From assembly GCA_964057195.1 (NCBI GenBank), contig OZ059826.1, positions 9,610,001 to 9,674,000 on the forward strand: DNA of 64,000 bases. The letters are read 5' to 3'. The stretch is from Orthosia cruda (taxonomy: Eukaryota > Arthropoda > Insecta > Lepidoptera > Noctuidae). The notes below the pieces were generated by a model that was given only the letters and a program-made list of their open reading frames with translations, was not told the DNA's origin and searched no databases. Both the position numbers and the translations under genes were made by a program. This document shows, piece after piece, positions 23,136 through 33,054 of this stretch. Position 1 is the first letter of the stretch. Every line of letters begins with the position of its first letter.

Positions 23136-23364
23136 AAATTACAATATAGTAAAATATAAATAGAGCAAAATTTAAAATGTATTACATTGTATGTCAATTT
23201 AAATTACTTTAAAACAAAGAAACCCTTGTTACCAAAACTTTTGTGTAGGTATTGGAACTTGATCGACAAGTATACTTCAGTAGAAACATTGTTCATTTTT
23301 AATTACAATAAAATTATTCCATTTTACAAATCAAATAAAATTATTAAATTTCACATTTTCTTAT

Positions 23365-23410
23365 CCTTTATTTCTGCCTCTTAAATACGGTTAAGAGGCA
23401 GAAATAAAGG
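23365..23410. repeat. Perfect 20-bp hairpin
   Basis: Arms 23365-23384 and 23391-23410 are perfect complements with a 6-nt loop ATACGG. There is no T-run or transposon context. It reads as a fold-back micro-duplication. Confidence 0.9.
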
Positions 23411-24930
23411 TCTGTCCTTGCTGATTTCATATGACATAAAGTTGTACCAATGTGTAACTAAAGTTATAATGTTATTCAAATTGGGTGTTGATATGTGGAT
23501 ACTGGACGTTACATACAGTGATTGTCCTTTGTGAAAGGGGATTGTTAAAGTTCATAGAATCAAGCATTGTAAGGAATGACGGAAAAGCAGACTGTTTTAA
23601 GGACCGTGCTGAAATAAAACTACACCAATAATCACTATCACCACACAACAAAAATATCTAGTATTTTTTTACTTCGTGTATTATTTGTCTTACTGACTGT
23701 AGGTACAATCGGCCAAATCTATATCTGATCACCGTAAGGACTATTTTAGCTTGCAGGGCTCGCCCGCTAAATTAACGCCGACATACTCATCAACCAATAT
23801 TATCGCAGCATCGGGTGACTGTTTCTCTAGTACCTGTCAGCCCCTTGTTTTTGTAATTAAAAAAAGACGGAAAAAAATCAAACAAGTCATTTGGCTATGG
23901 TCGACGCAAAAAGGGCGGTACCTAGTACACTACCCTCAGACGAATAAACCTGACTACCTAACCGAAGCGGGGCGCGGGATATCGAGATGCAGTGTAATGA
24001 AATAGCGGTAGGTAGGTAGGTGTCGGCATACCTACCAACCTACCGCTTTCAGGTTTAAATTCGAAGCGAATCGAAGCGTCAATCTAAAATAATATTGACC
24101 ACATTGACCGTCTTCTAAGCATTGACCATTGACATTCGTAGGTAATGAGATTGCAGACGCGCTGTGTACAAAATTAGCACTTCATTATTTTTATCTCTAT
24201 GGGTTACACATTTGTTCATTACGTAGCGAAGATAATAGTCAATCAATACTCAATATGATAGGTATGTTATTTATTTATGAACGCTTCGCATCTAAGAAGA
24301 AATTGTACCGAACGAACGAGTTTGCGTGCGTTTGCCGCCGCCGCGTCCGCCCGCTTCGACCGCAACCATTGTTTTTGTGTTTTATTCATTTTAATACTTA
24401 CCGTGAATGAAAATGACACAAATTTACAATGTCGATTTTTCATGCATTTATGATATTAAATAAGTGAACTCTAATGATTGTAATATTTTTTTGAAGCGTT
24501 TGTGGCTTAGAAAAACAAAATAATTAAAAATCTTAAAATTGCGTGCCCTAATTTGGCACAAATTTATTTAATAGGCATATGTAAGTGATCTGATAAAGGA
24601 AATAGTTATTTCATAAACTGTAATTTTTTTTTTGCACTATATTTTACATATTGACCCTATGTCAGTTTGCATTGGACGATTATGACACAAATTGGGTTTG
24701 CACACTCCGCAAACTATCCTAGATATAATACCATAAATATTTTAAACTTTAATTATTTTTTTGCCCGTTTTGATTTGAATAAAAATTATCAACCACAAAT
24801 CAGCGAATTACTGAAAATGCAAGTATCAGATCTGACACAAAACGCAATAATAACCTTCATAGGTACGACTGTATCCACAGGCAAGAAATAAGCAACTTTA
24901 GAATTTTTTAAACTTATGACATCAAAATAG
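23411..24930. other. Interior and right arm of the TA-flanked element, no gene
   Basis: AT-rich. An imperfect GGTAGGT/ACCTACC palindrome is at 24004-24047 and a GC-rich patch near 24330. From about 24390 the inverted TTTGTGTCA motifs appear. No supported coding region. Confidence 0.5.
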
Positions 24931-24948
24931 CCTAGCGCTATCGGTCTA

Positions 24949-25442
24949 ATCATGTTTGTACCACTTCCGGTTTATAATAAATCCGCAGATTTATTACATA
25001 TCTTTGTAAACTATTGAATATTAATGATAGAATCCCTTAAAATATTTATGAAATAAATAATTAAACAACATCACATAGTTTATTTCACAAAGAAGAAATA
25101 AACTTACCGACTTTCATTTCAACAACAAGTAACGCCATCTAGTATATTTGTCGCACCGATCCATTACCTCCAATGTTCACAACACTTACTTATTTATCTG
25201 TGATAGTTGATTCTCAGATAATTACATAGAAAAATATTCGATAATATTCCTTTTTATTATCCTAGAGTCAATATCAGCGAAACGTGTATCAAGTCTATTT
25301 AACATTTTAGCATAATTTCACCTTTGACACGATAAGTTATACACGGAGCTTTCACAGATGGCAGCACTAGTAAGAACTCTGAATTTTATTTTAACCAGTT
25401 TAATCTTTTATACATAAATTTGTTATTGATTTTTCCTCTCAG
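24949..25442. other. BEL leader, outer part
   Basis: Non-coding sequence between the nested element and the BEL primer-binding site. No repeat or ORF recognised. Confidence 0.5.
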
Positions 25443-25460
25443 ATCCCAGCATCTCCACCA
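25443..25460 (-). other. BEL primer-binding site (tRNA-Ala type)
   Basis: Directly inside the 5' LTR. The plus strand reads GCATCTCCACCA, the 3' end expected of an insect tRNA-Ala including CCA, so the RNA strand would pair with that primer. Its position fixes the minus orientation of the element. Confidence 0.7.
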
Positions 25461-26595
25461 TGTCGCGCCGCCGCCGCCGCCGCGACGGCGGGGATCGACT
25501 GTGTTTATTTACTTATTATTACTGTACAATGGCTGCGCAGTAGGAACTCTCATACAAAAACAGCACTGTTTCGTGCCTCGCGCATCCGGTAAACCAACTT
25601 CAGGGCGGCCAATAAGTTTGGCGAGAGCTATACCTGGGGTTTGCTCTGAGAGGAATCTTCAATATGTAGGTTTGCTTCGCGTTAATCGGCTTTCAGTTCT
25701 TACTAGCTCACACCATGATTCAGCTCGCCATCTGTTGGTTTAAAGTAAATTGATTCCCACCATTCTATACATTGTGATATACATAATTACATACTTAAAC
25801 GTTTCTGGTGTCTTAGGTGTGAAGTTATAGTATAGCACAGAAATGTTTTGTGTGTATTAAGGAGTTAACCGCAGCCGAGTCCGCCAATTAACCTCCTGCT
25901 ATCTCTATGTGTTAAAGAGTCAACCGCAGCCAAGTCTGCCGATCAACCTCTTGCTATCTCTGTGGACCACAGGACTATTTATCATAATATCTCTGTTTCA
26001 TGCAAAGATTACTATTGTACTTAGTTAGAGAGACTTCGTATTGCAGCACCGAAGGTCTCCTCTAACGGACTGATCACGGCCTTTCGCCCAGTCCAACTCT
26101 CGGGAGGTTTTCGCATTGCAATATCGAAAGACCTCTTAATGTAACCGACTTCCAAGAGCATCAGAAACTTTCATAAAGATAAGAAATCTAGAGTTTAGGT
26201 ATTTATGACTTAGGTGGGGAACCTCTACACTATTGTCTTAGTGCTACCACTTAGCTTATATATCAGTCGGATGAGCCGCCAGCATGTTGGACGCCTCCAT
26301 CAAAACACTTATCACTTTTACTTTGCACTTATTATTTGAGGCTTTAGACATTACTTTAGTGTATTTCAAATGACTTAAAATGAAGCGGCAAACGCCATTG
26401 ATAATCTAGAGATATTACTTAAGTGTCATAACCATGAACTATAAATACTCCTTTTCTGGTGATTGCTCAATGGGTTCGGTGTTGCCAGCAGATCACCTCA
26501 TGTTGCAATGTATGACTAGATTGTTACACGTTTCGCCCTTACAATATTAATTTGACTCTGTTACCTGTTTACTTCGCGAACCACACTTCGCGACA
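25461..26595 (-). repeat. BEL 5' LTR (right)
   Basis: 1135 bp, TGTCGCG to CGCGACA. It retains the roughly 160-bp block lost from the left LTR. Single-base differences from the left copy include CAGTCGGATG against CAGTCAGATG. Confidence 0.92.
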
Positions 26596-26600
26596 CCAGC

Positions 26601-27140
26601 CATTCGGGTATATGTGGCAACGAGTGTGCTGACTCTCTGGCAAAATTTGCTACATCCAAACCTGTGGATAGAAAACACTATCTGCTTCATAGTTACGACT
26701 TGCGCTCAGACACCAAACTTAAATTATTCAGCTCGTGGTCAGCGGAGTGGCAAGCAAGCTCGAAACTCAAAGGGGCATATTATGCCAACATTCAACCTGA
26801 CATCCAGCGGAAACCTTGGTTTTTCAAATGCCCTAAAATGTCTAGAAGAGCTGTTTCATCCTTGTGTAGGCTGAGACTCGGTCACTGCTGTAGTCCAGTA
26901 TTCCTAAATAAGATTCGTGTTCGTGACTCTTCCTTGTGTGAGTGCGGCCTTGATGATGGTACATTAGACCATATCTTTTTTTCATGTCCTTCGTATTCCC
27001 ACTCCTTTGACTTGTATCATATGCTTCCCAACATTAAAATCCCCCTCCCTATCAACTTCCATTCCCTTTTAGCAAATTTCTCTCCTAAAGTTATCAAACT
27101 CCTTTCAAAATTTATAATTGACAATGACATCAAAATGTAG
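26601..27140 (+). pseudogene. LINE ORF2, C-terminal part (after BEL)
   Basis: It resumes exactly at the codon for H of WVPSHSG: HSGICGNECADSLAKFATS completes the RNase H motif. A C-terminal domain follows, with CRLRLGHC, CECGLDDGTLDHIFFSCPSY (a Cys/His pattern common at the ORF2 end of I/jockey elements) and a stop at 27138-27140. It is open in the same frame throughout. It now lies 15 kb from the remainder of ORF2. Confidence 0.88.
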
Positions 27141-27414
27141 TTACTTTTTTTTATTTTTTTTTTTATCAATGTCTATCTTTGTTATCTACCACAAAGTTCG
27201 TCGGCTCATCTCATCGCGCTGTCGCCTCTACATGACACTGGAAGAATAAACAAAGTTCGACGGCTCGACTCACCGTGCTGTCGACTCCACACGACACCGA
27301 AAGAATAGCTCAATTCGACGGCTCGCGTCATTGTGCTGTCGTCTCTACATGACACTGGCAGAATAGTCGGCATCGGCTCAGTTGCCAAAGAAGGAAAAAA
27401 AAAAAAAAAAAAAA
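27141..27414 (+). repeat. LINE 3' UTR with three 60-bp repeats and poly-A
   Basis: Three diverged tandem units of about 58-60 bp start near 27193, 27253 and 27311. Each contains GACGGCTCG-like and GACACTGG-like words and an AGAATA end. A 20-A tail and the target duplication follow. Confidence 0.75.
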
Positions 27415-27510
27415 CATGCCCCATGCATAAAAATGTAGGTATAATGAAGACTTTGAAATTCTGTGGACAATATCAATTTTAAACTTTTCCGTTTTATAAC
27501 TATTTATTAC

Positions 27511-28241
27511 TGTTGTGTATAAGTAATATGTATGTGTGTAGCGATGCGCGGCCTTGAGGACTGCCTGCGCAGACGACGCCGCGCAGCGCCCCCCCGCACC
27601 CCGCGCCTCCCGCTGCAGGCTTGTTCACGCAGTGGTGCCAACTTAGGGTAATTTACCCTAGATTTAGAGTAAAATTTAGTCTGCAGGGTAATTTTTAGGG
27701 TACGAAATCGGTGAGGGTAATTTTAGGGTATTTTTTTTTTGCTGATGCTATAATAGAATTTGTAAATTTGAGTAAAATTTGTGATAAAATGGGCTTTGTT
27801 TAAATATTTTCCTTGAACCCGCAATCTCTTATAACTTCTTTCTCTATACGCCTATTCTAGAAGAATTCTCAATGAAGTAGTCAAGCAATTGTTACAAATA
27901 AGATCTTTGGAAAACACCAGATATATTCATGGTTTCAAATATAGAAAAAAAAAAACAATATATAGTAAAACTTACCTGGAATTAAAAGTATTATGATTGT
28001 ATTGGCTCGTCTTGTATATGATCTTACATGAATTGTATCAAATATAAAAAGTACCGAGTGGGAAAGCAAATTAAAAAAATTAGGGTAATTTTTCCATTTA
28101 TATTAAAATCTAGGGTAAATTGGGATCAGACTTGGGGTAAAACAAAAACAAGACCTGGCAACACTGTGTTCACGTGTCTTGAAAATAAAGCGTTAGTGCG
28201 TTCATAGCCGCCTGAGTTTTACTTGTGTCCCGTATCTAACA
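27511..28241 (+). repeat. Gypsy 5' LTR with MITE insert
   Basis: It matches the 183-bp right LTR on both sides of a 537-bp MITE (27630-28166). The unit contains AATAAAGCG, a likely polyadenylation signal. Confidence 0.9.
27630..28166. mobile_element. hAT-type MITE
   Basis: An 8-bp target duplication TGTTCACG at 27622-27629 and 28167-28174. Termini CAGTGGTGCCA and, inverted, CAGTGTTGCCA. The interior repeats TAGGGTAATTTT-like words. No ORF. The right LTR provides the empty site. Confidence 0.9.
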
Positions 28242-28242
28242 G

Positions 28243-28252
28243 TGGCGACGAG
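28243..28252 (+). other. Gypsy primer-binding site (tRNA-Ser type)
   Basis: TGGCGACGAG begins 2 nt after the 5' LTR and is complementary to the 3' end of an insect tRNA-Ser (GCT), from general knowledge of that tRNA. Confidence 0.55.
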
Positions 28253-28273
28253 AGCGACCCACGCTATATCACA

Positions 28274-29466
28274 ATGGCTCAGTTTAGTTTCGGTTTATTA
28301 AATAATTTCGACCATACAGTGCACCAATGGCAGGCGTACAAAAGTCGCCTGGGGCAATGGTTCGTGGCGAACGATATTTCGGAACAAAACGACGCAACGG
28401 GTGCAAGACGGCGAGCAATCCTACTGAGCGCGCTCGCGGACGGCACCTACCAGCTCGCAGCCGACTTGGCTTTGCCAAACCAGCTGGAGGAGGTGCCAGT
28501 AGAAGATATCTATGGGCTCCTTGACACTCACTTTGCCCCGAAAAAGTGTGGATTTGGGGAGCGATACGAATTTTACGCGGCAACGCAGCAAATGGGTGAG
28601 ACACATGCGCAGTGGGCGGCAAGACTGCGTGGCCTCACGAAACACTGCAAATTCGCAAACGTAGAAGAAGCATTGCGAGACCGTATTGTGATGGGCATGT
28701 TAGCGGGTCCCAAAAGGGACAAACTATTCACAAAGGATACAGAGACCTTGACCCTGGCAAAGGCAGTGGAGTTGGCGCAGAGCGTCCGATGCGCGCGGGC
28801 AGGCGCCGCCGCCGGTGTTTCTACGACGGCGTCGATTACACAGCAAGAACATGTGTTCAAGGTGCAGGGCAAGAGTGCGGGTTCTGATAAGGAACCAGTC
28901 ATGGAAAAGTGTTCCGTATGCGGTCGGAAGAATCACGCATCGTCTCAGTGCCGATTCGCGAACTTTACTTGCAGAAAGTGTAATAAAAAGGGTCACTTAC
29001 GTAGAATGTGTAAAGTGAAGTGTGTGGTGACCGGTGACGTGAGTGAGGAGGACGACGATGGTGAGGGTTTATGTTTTAACATCACTTCAGAGCGGGGAGA
29101 ACCCATGACAGAAGTCGTGTCCGTATACGGCTCACAAATCAAATTTGAGATTGATAGTGGATCGGCAGTAACGGTTATTTCAGAAAGTTTATACAACAAA
29201 TGTTTTAGCAGTTTGCCCTTGTTACCAGCTAAGAAAAGGCTATTTACCTACACGGGCAGTAATATTGCGTGTCTCGGTATGATTCGCCTACCGGTTACCT
29301 ATAGGCTGAGCACACACACACTAGAAGCTTACGTGGTACGCAGCGAAGGCCCGCCATTGCTCGGAAGAGATTTTTTATCGTTATTTAAATTAAAACTAGC
29401 ACCCTGTAATTTTATAAATAATGGAACAAAAACAATAGAGGACTTGCATAATAGATTCAGAGACGT
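28274..29466 (+). CDS. Gypsy gag and protease
   Basis: Open from ATG 28274 (MAQFSFGLL) to the solo LTR. Gag: a helical region with WQAYKSRLGQWF and LLDTHFAPKK, then two zinc knuckles CSVCGRKNHASSQC and CRKCNKKGHLRRMC. Protease: the catalytic IDSGSAVTVIS and a C-terminal LLGRDFLSLF. Gag and protease share one frame. The frame next runs into the inserted LTR and stops at 29479; without that insert it would continue into RT at 30019, because GAC GT joins A TTT in register. Codon use is GC-richer than the surroundings. Confidence 0.88.
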
Positions 29467-30013
29467 TGTTCAATGTTAACCTTTGAACATCGAATCAGCA
29501 CTTGGCCCGGCGACGACTACACGAGCGGCCTAGTTAAAATAATGACTGAGTTGCATCTCACACGCATGAAACACATACAACTTTGTATAATAGTGTGTAT
29601 TAAGTTAAATTAGTATATAAGCTGTACATCTTGTAAAATAAACCAGATTTGAATTTTATATTCTTGTCTCATTACCCCTCACTGTGGCCAAGACACCTTT
29701 AGCCATCTCTGATCAGTCTCGTGAGTCTGCGAGCTGGCAGTGAGTTTATCCTTCCCGAACCTGGACATCCTGTCTACTATCCGTCTGTAACCTTAGGTCG
29801 CATGGTGCAGACATCCTGAACTTATTTATATATTTATATATCACTACTAGGTATATGGTAGGTTAGGGCTGTAGGGCTTATAGGGATTATAGTCGTAGGG
29901 ACTGTTAGGCTTATAGGTTCAGTAGGCGCGTGACGTATCATATCCCTACATGTACTAACGCACCCTCAACAGTATTGCGACCTCACGTGACATCTGTTTG
30001 GAGTGGTTAGACA
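29467..30013 (+). mobile_element. Solo LTR inserted in Gypsy pol
   Basis: 547 bp beginning TGTTCAATG and ending TTAGACA, flanked by GACGT at 29462-29466 and 30014-30018. TATATAAG near 29612 and AATAAA near 29637 suit an LTR promoter and poly-A site. No internal region, hence a solo LTR or a full element reduced by recombination. No match to the other LTRs in the window. Confidence 0.8.
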
Positions 30014-30018
30014 GACGT

Positions 30019-30691
30019 ATTTTCAGACAAATTAGGTAAATTTAATAAGTTCGAGGTCAAATTAAGGTTAAAAGATAATTCAGTGCCATTATTTTTCAAA
30101 GCGCGTCCGATCGCTTTTGCATTGCGAGACAAGGTAGATAAAGAGATTATCCGCCTTGTAGACTTAGGGATACTTAAACAGGTTGATCACTCTGAGTATG
30201 CATCACCCGTAGTGCCAGTATTAAAGCGCAATGGTAGTGTTAGGCTGTGTGCAGACTATTCGGTAACGATAAATAAACAATTAGTTGTAGAGCAATACCC
30301 GCTACCAACAGTCCACGAACTGTTTTCAAAATTGCACGGAGGTCAACAGTTCTCAAAGTTAGACCTATCCATGGCGTACAATCAATTTGTTTTAGATGTG
30401 ACGTCACCGCCCTATAATCCTGCAAGCAATGGTCAGGCCGAAAGTTATGTGAAGATCGCAAAGAAGGGTATAAAATCGTGTATTTTATCTAGTAATAGCC
30501 AAAAAGACACTAGAGTCAAACTGTTAAAATATCTTTTTGATTACCGGAATTCAGTACATTCATTGACAGGGTTCTCTCCGGCTCAATTAGTTTTTGGTCA
30601 CAAGCTAAGATCAAGGTTGGATCTAGTGTCGCAAAAACCGCTGTCGTCACCCTCAAACGCGTCACTGGACAGCACAGTAAAATCCAAATAG
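30019..30691 (+). pseudogene. Gypsy pol: RT N-terminus fused to integrase C-part
   Basis: The open frame carries the RT start (ARPIAFALR, LGILKQVDHSEYASPVVPV, GSVRLCADYS, FSKLDLSMAYNQ) as far as motif A. It then switches, in frame, after about FVLD to a late integrase segment (PPYNPASNGQAE, the conserved E region), followed by GFSPAQLVFGH. Missing between are the RT YxDD box, RNase H and the first two integrase acidic residues, about 2 kb. The joint lies near nt 30400. No enzymatic activity is expected. Confidence 0.85.
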
Positions 30692-30694
30692 TGT

Positions 30695-30937
30695 TTGCAG
30701 TATAAATTTTATGGTGGCAAAAATACACAAATTTTTAAAAACGGAGACGAAGTTTTGTACAAAAAATATCACAATAAAGAGAAGTTCATATGGTGCAGAG
30801 GGACCATAGTAGACAAGAGTGGTAAAGTTGTGTATTTCATTAACGATAATTTAACAGGAAATGTAATAAAAAAACACAAAAACCAGATTGGGTTATACAG
30901 GGTGTTTGGAAGGGAGCTGTACATACGCCTAGGGTAG
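30695..30937 (+). pseudogene. Gypsy integrase C-terminal domain
   Basis: 80 codons, shifted in frame from the previous segment by a stop at about 30689. The pattern NGDEVLYKKY, WCRGTIVDKSGKVVYFI and KKHKNQI is the SH3-like tail of Gypsy integrases. The frame ends at 30937; what may be the last part of this protein (RPDRVLRQIPKVDYRSL) appears at 32400-32460, after an insertion. Confidence 0.7.
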
Positions 30938-31600
30938 AAACTAGGGATAGTCTGCTACCTACCCCCGCCCATTATATTGACCTTGGCCTCAAGGTTTTTT
31001 TTTAATTTATTTTTATTTTTTATTTGACTTTTTTGTGATTTTTTGACTAAAACTACCTGTAGCTCAAAATCTATCCATGGGACCGGTCGGCTAATGGTCT
31101 TGTTTTAATCGTTAGAGTCTTAGGGTCCTGCAAAAAATTATTTTACACCAGAAAATTGTGGAGAAGAAAAGTTATGGGGCCTGAAGTACCATAGTAAGGT
31201 AAAGAAATAATTTTAAGGGCAACTTTCTATGGGGTTTAAAAAAAACTAACAGGGTTGGAGTTCTTCTGATTTTTTTAAAACATCCTCAGTCCATGCCCTT
31301 TCTAACGATATGCTAAAAGTGTATTTATCACTTTTAGTTTTAAAGTTATTAATTAATTTCCGCAACTAGGGCACTTTTACCACCACGAGTCGACATTTGT
31401 AAGACAAATGTAATTTCCAGAATTTAAACCAGTTTGGCCTACAGTTGGCAAATTTGTTGTCTCACTCTTACACGAGAGCAACATGTAAGAGACAAAACAT
31501 GTCATGTCATGTCTCTTTCGCTCTTGGGTCGACGGGGCCGGGCAGGTAACTCGTTGGGGTCTTTGTTAGTCAGTCGAGATTTACCCATCTTAGCTAACTT
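30938..31600. other. Non-coding block upstream of the DUF4817 gene
   Basis: T-rich (31000-31030), then unremarkable sequence with no supported coding region. It probably belongs to the segment carrying the DUF4817 gene; its boundaries were not found. Confidence 0.4.
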
Positions 31601-31705
31601 ACGTACTTGCCGTTACGACGCTCCACTGTTTTCGTTAATTTTGTTGAGTTTGTTATTACTTCGTTTTTGTTAAGTTTTGTTATTTGTTACCTTGTTGTTG
31701 GCAAA

Positions 31706-32460
31706 ATGGCTGGATTTACCAGTGAAGAGTACACCGACATGCTGGTGGTGTATGGAATGGCTGATTGCAATGGGCGCGAGGCACGGAGGATTTATCAAGA
31801 ACGGTATCCTAACCGGCGAGTGCCTAACCACCAAACGTTTGGCTCAACTTATCGGCGTCTGCGAGAAACCGGAAATTTAAATTTCCGGGAACCAGCCGTG
31901 AACAGATTTCAACCAAATTTGGCTGCGGAAGAACGCATATTGGCTGAATTTGAGGAAGATCCGACCAGAAGCGTAAGAACCGTAGCCCGGACGCTTGGTT
32001 TAAGCGTGTGGAAAGTCTGGTCGGTTCTTCGCGAAAATGGACGTCATCCTTTCCACTACACCCCTGTTCAAGGTAATTTTTTACATAAAGTTTTTGTTTT
32101 TAGCTCTTATGTAATGAACTAGCATGTGAATTTCATAGGCAATTTTTAAATTAACATGAGCATGTGTGTGAGAGAGAGAGAAATGGAAAGACAGAGATAG
32201 CAATCAATGTTACATAGCTACTAATTCATAAGGAAACCGCTAACGTTGATATTTTTATTGTTTTAGGCTTAGAGGATAACGACCCCAATCCCCAACCCGC
32301 GTCTCAAGCCGACGCCGCCGCGGGGGAGGGGGGACAAGATGCAAGTACGCCGCCAGCGGCGCCGACCTCGCCGGCCGCGCCTGTGCCGCGCGGCCGTCCC
32401 GACAGGGTGTTGCGGCAGATCCCAAAGGTTGACTATAGAAGTCTTGCGCTAGGCAAGTGA
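31706..32460 (+). CDS. DUF4817 helix-turn-helix protein spliced to a Gypsy-like tail
   Basis: Exon 1 31706-32072 and exon 2 32267-32460 join across a 194-nt GT-AG intron in phase 1 to give 186 codons. Residues 1-60 (FTSEEYTDMLVVYG, RRIYQERYPNRRVPNHQTF) form the DUF4817 domain, a DNA-binding module common in arthropod transposon-derived proteins. A second helical part follows (SVRTVARTLGLSVWKVWSVLRENG). Exon 2 opens with a short family-like GLED, then turns proline/alanine-rich (ADAAAGEGGQ) and ends PDRVLRQIPKVDYRSLALGK, which looks like a retroelement pol tail. It lies inside the Gypsy element just before the 3' LTR. Chimera or accident is undecided. Confidence 0.6.
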
Positions 32461-32571
32461 CAAGTAGATGGTGAATGTTAAATTGTTGTACATGTGTGTA
32501 GCTATAAGTACCAATAAGTTACTGTAGTATTTTTATTATGTAAGTGTATCTTTTGAAATAAGGTTGGGAGA

Positions 32572-32754
32572 TGTTGTGTATAAGTAATATGTATGTGTGT
32601 AGCGATGCGCGGCCTTGAGGACTGCCTGCGCAGACGACGCCGCGCAGCGCCCCGCACCCCGCGCCTCCCGCTGCGGGCTTGTTCACGTGTCTTGAAAATA
32701 AAGCGTTGGTGCGTTCATAGCCGCCTGAGTTTTACTTGTGTCCCGTATCTAACA
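32572..32754 (+). repeat. Gypsy 3' LTR
   Basis: 183 bp, TGTTGTG to CTAACA, identical in layout to the left LTR without its MITE. ATTAC follows. Confidence 0.92.
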
Positions 32755-32759
32755 ATTAC

Positions 32760-33050
32760 TGACATGATGACATTTATAATTATTGATATTACTTGACATA
32801 TTAAATTACACAAAAAAAAATATATTGATTACGGAGTTATTATAAATTATCTTACCTAATTGGCAAAAGCCTCACATAAATGTATATTTGTACGCCACAT
32901 GGCAAAACATATAGAAACTCGTATTATTGTAACATCTTGCATACTGCTGTAACCTACTTACGAGTATGTTTACAAATAAAGACTGATTGATTGATTGTGT
33001 GTGTGTATGGGTGCTATACTGGTACAATCATACAGCTGTGTTGATTTCGT
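32760..33050. other. Spacer with a GATTGATT-tailed fragment
   Basis: Holds AATAAAGACTGATTGATTG near 32975, a 3' tail style seen in lepidopteran retroposons. Nothing else is supported. Confidence 0.4.
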
Positions 33051-33054
33051 TTAA

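Larger units (their letters stand above)
18581..24946. mobile_element. Unclassified TA-flanked element with subterminal repeats
   Basis: The ends are inverted: GACCGATAGCGCTAGG at 18581 and its complement at 24931-24946, flanked by TA on both sides. Similarity between the arms continues inward in weaker form. Each arm carries about four copies of a TTTGTGTCA motif, often followed by TCCACG or TTCACG (left near 18680, 18815, 18955 and 19095; right, inverted, near 24400-24840), and then a GC-rich patch. The interior holds only other repeats and no transposase, so it is probably non-autonomous. A mariner-like TA duplication is possible, but the family is unknown. Confidence 0.55.
11644..26595 (-). 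mobile_element. BEL/Pao LTR retrotransposon, internally deleted
   Basis: LTRs run from TGTCGCG to CGCGACA on both sides, and a 5-bp target duplication CCAGC sits at 11639-11643 and 26596-26600. The element is transcribed on the minus strand: 5' LTR 25461-26595, primer site, leader, gag 15662-17059, truncated pol 13039-15237, 3' LTR 11644-12674. Removing the nested 6.4-kb element leaves about 8.6 kb. Protease and most of RT are missing, so it is non-autonomous. The LTRs differ at only a few single bases over about 950 bp, suggesting a fairly recent insertion. Confidence 0.92.
6891..27414 (+). mobile_element. Full-length non-LTR retrotransposon (I/jockey type), split by a BEL element
   Basis: The element starts after CATGCCCCATG (6880-6890) and ends in 20 A residues followed by the same 11 bp at 27415-27425. 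Removing the BEL element (11644-26595) and its second CCAGC leaves about 5.57 kb, a normal full length. Order: 5' UTR, gag-like ORF1, overlapping ORF2 (endonuclease, RT, RNase H, C-terminal Cys/His segment), 3' UTR with a triple repeat, poly-A. A +1 frameshift at about 10853 and a TGA at 10957-10959 make it inactive. Confidence 0.92.
27511..32754 (+). mobile_element. Defective Gypsy-type LTR retrotransposon
   Basis: LTRs TGTTGTG...CTAACA at 27511-28241 (enlarged by a MITE) and 32572-32754. A 5-bp duplication ATTAC sits at 27506-27510 and 32755-32759. Order: gag, protease, RT start, integrase end, integrase C-terminal domain, a DUF4817 gene, a polypurine stretch GGTTGGGAGA, 3' LTR. The gag-protease-RT-integrase order fits Gypsy. 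A solo LTR sits in pol, and an internal deletion fuses RT to integrase. Confidence 0.88.

Noticed and set aside
11644..26595. First read as a large DNA transposon with TGTCGCG terminal inverted repeats
   Set aside because: The ends are TG...CA of 1-kb direct LTRs, with a tRNA-type primer site, gag and BEL pol inside, so it is an LTR retrotransposon.
27541..27660. GC-rich stretch as a possible CpG-type host promoter
   Set aside because: It is part of the Gypsy LTR and recurs at 32600-32690.
28284..28902. Several frames on both strands within the Gypsy gag
   Set aside because: Shadows of a GC-rich gag frame; zinc knuckles and protease belong only to the plus frame starting at 28274.
31434..31673. 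79-codon frame upstream of the DUF4817 gene
   Set aside because: No recognisable domain, and it overlaps the likely 5' UTR of the DUF4817 gene in another frame.
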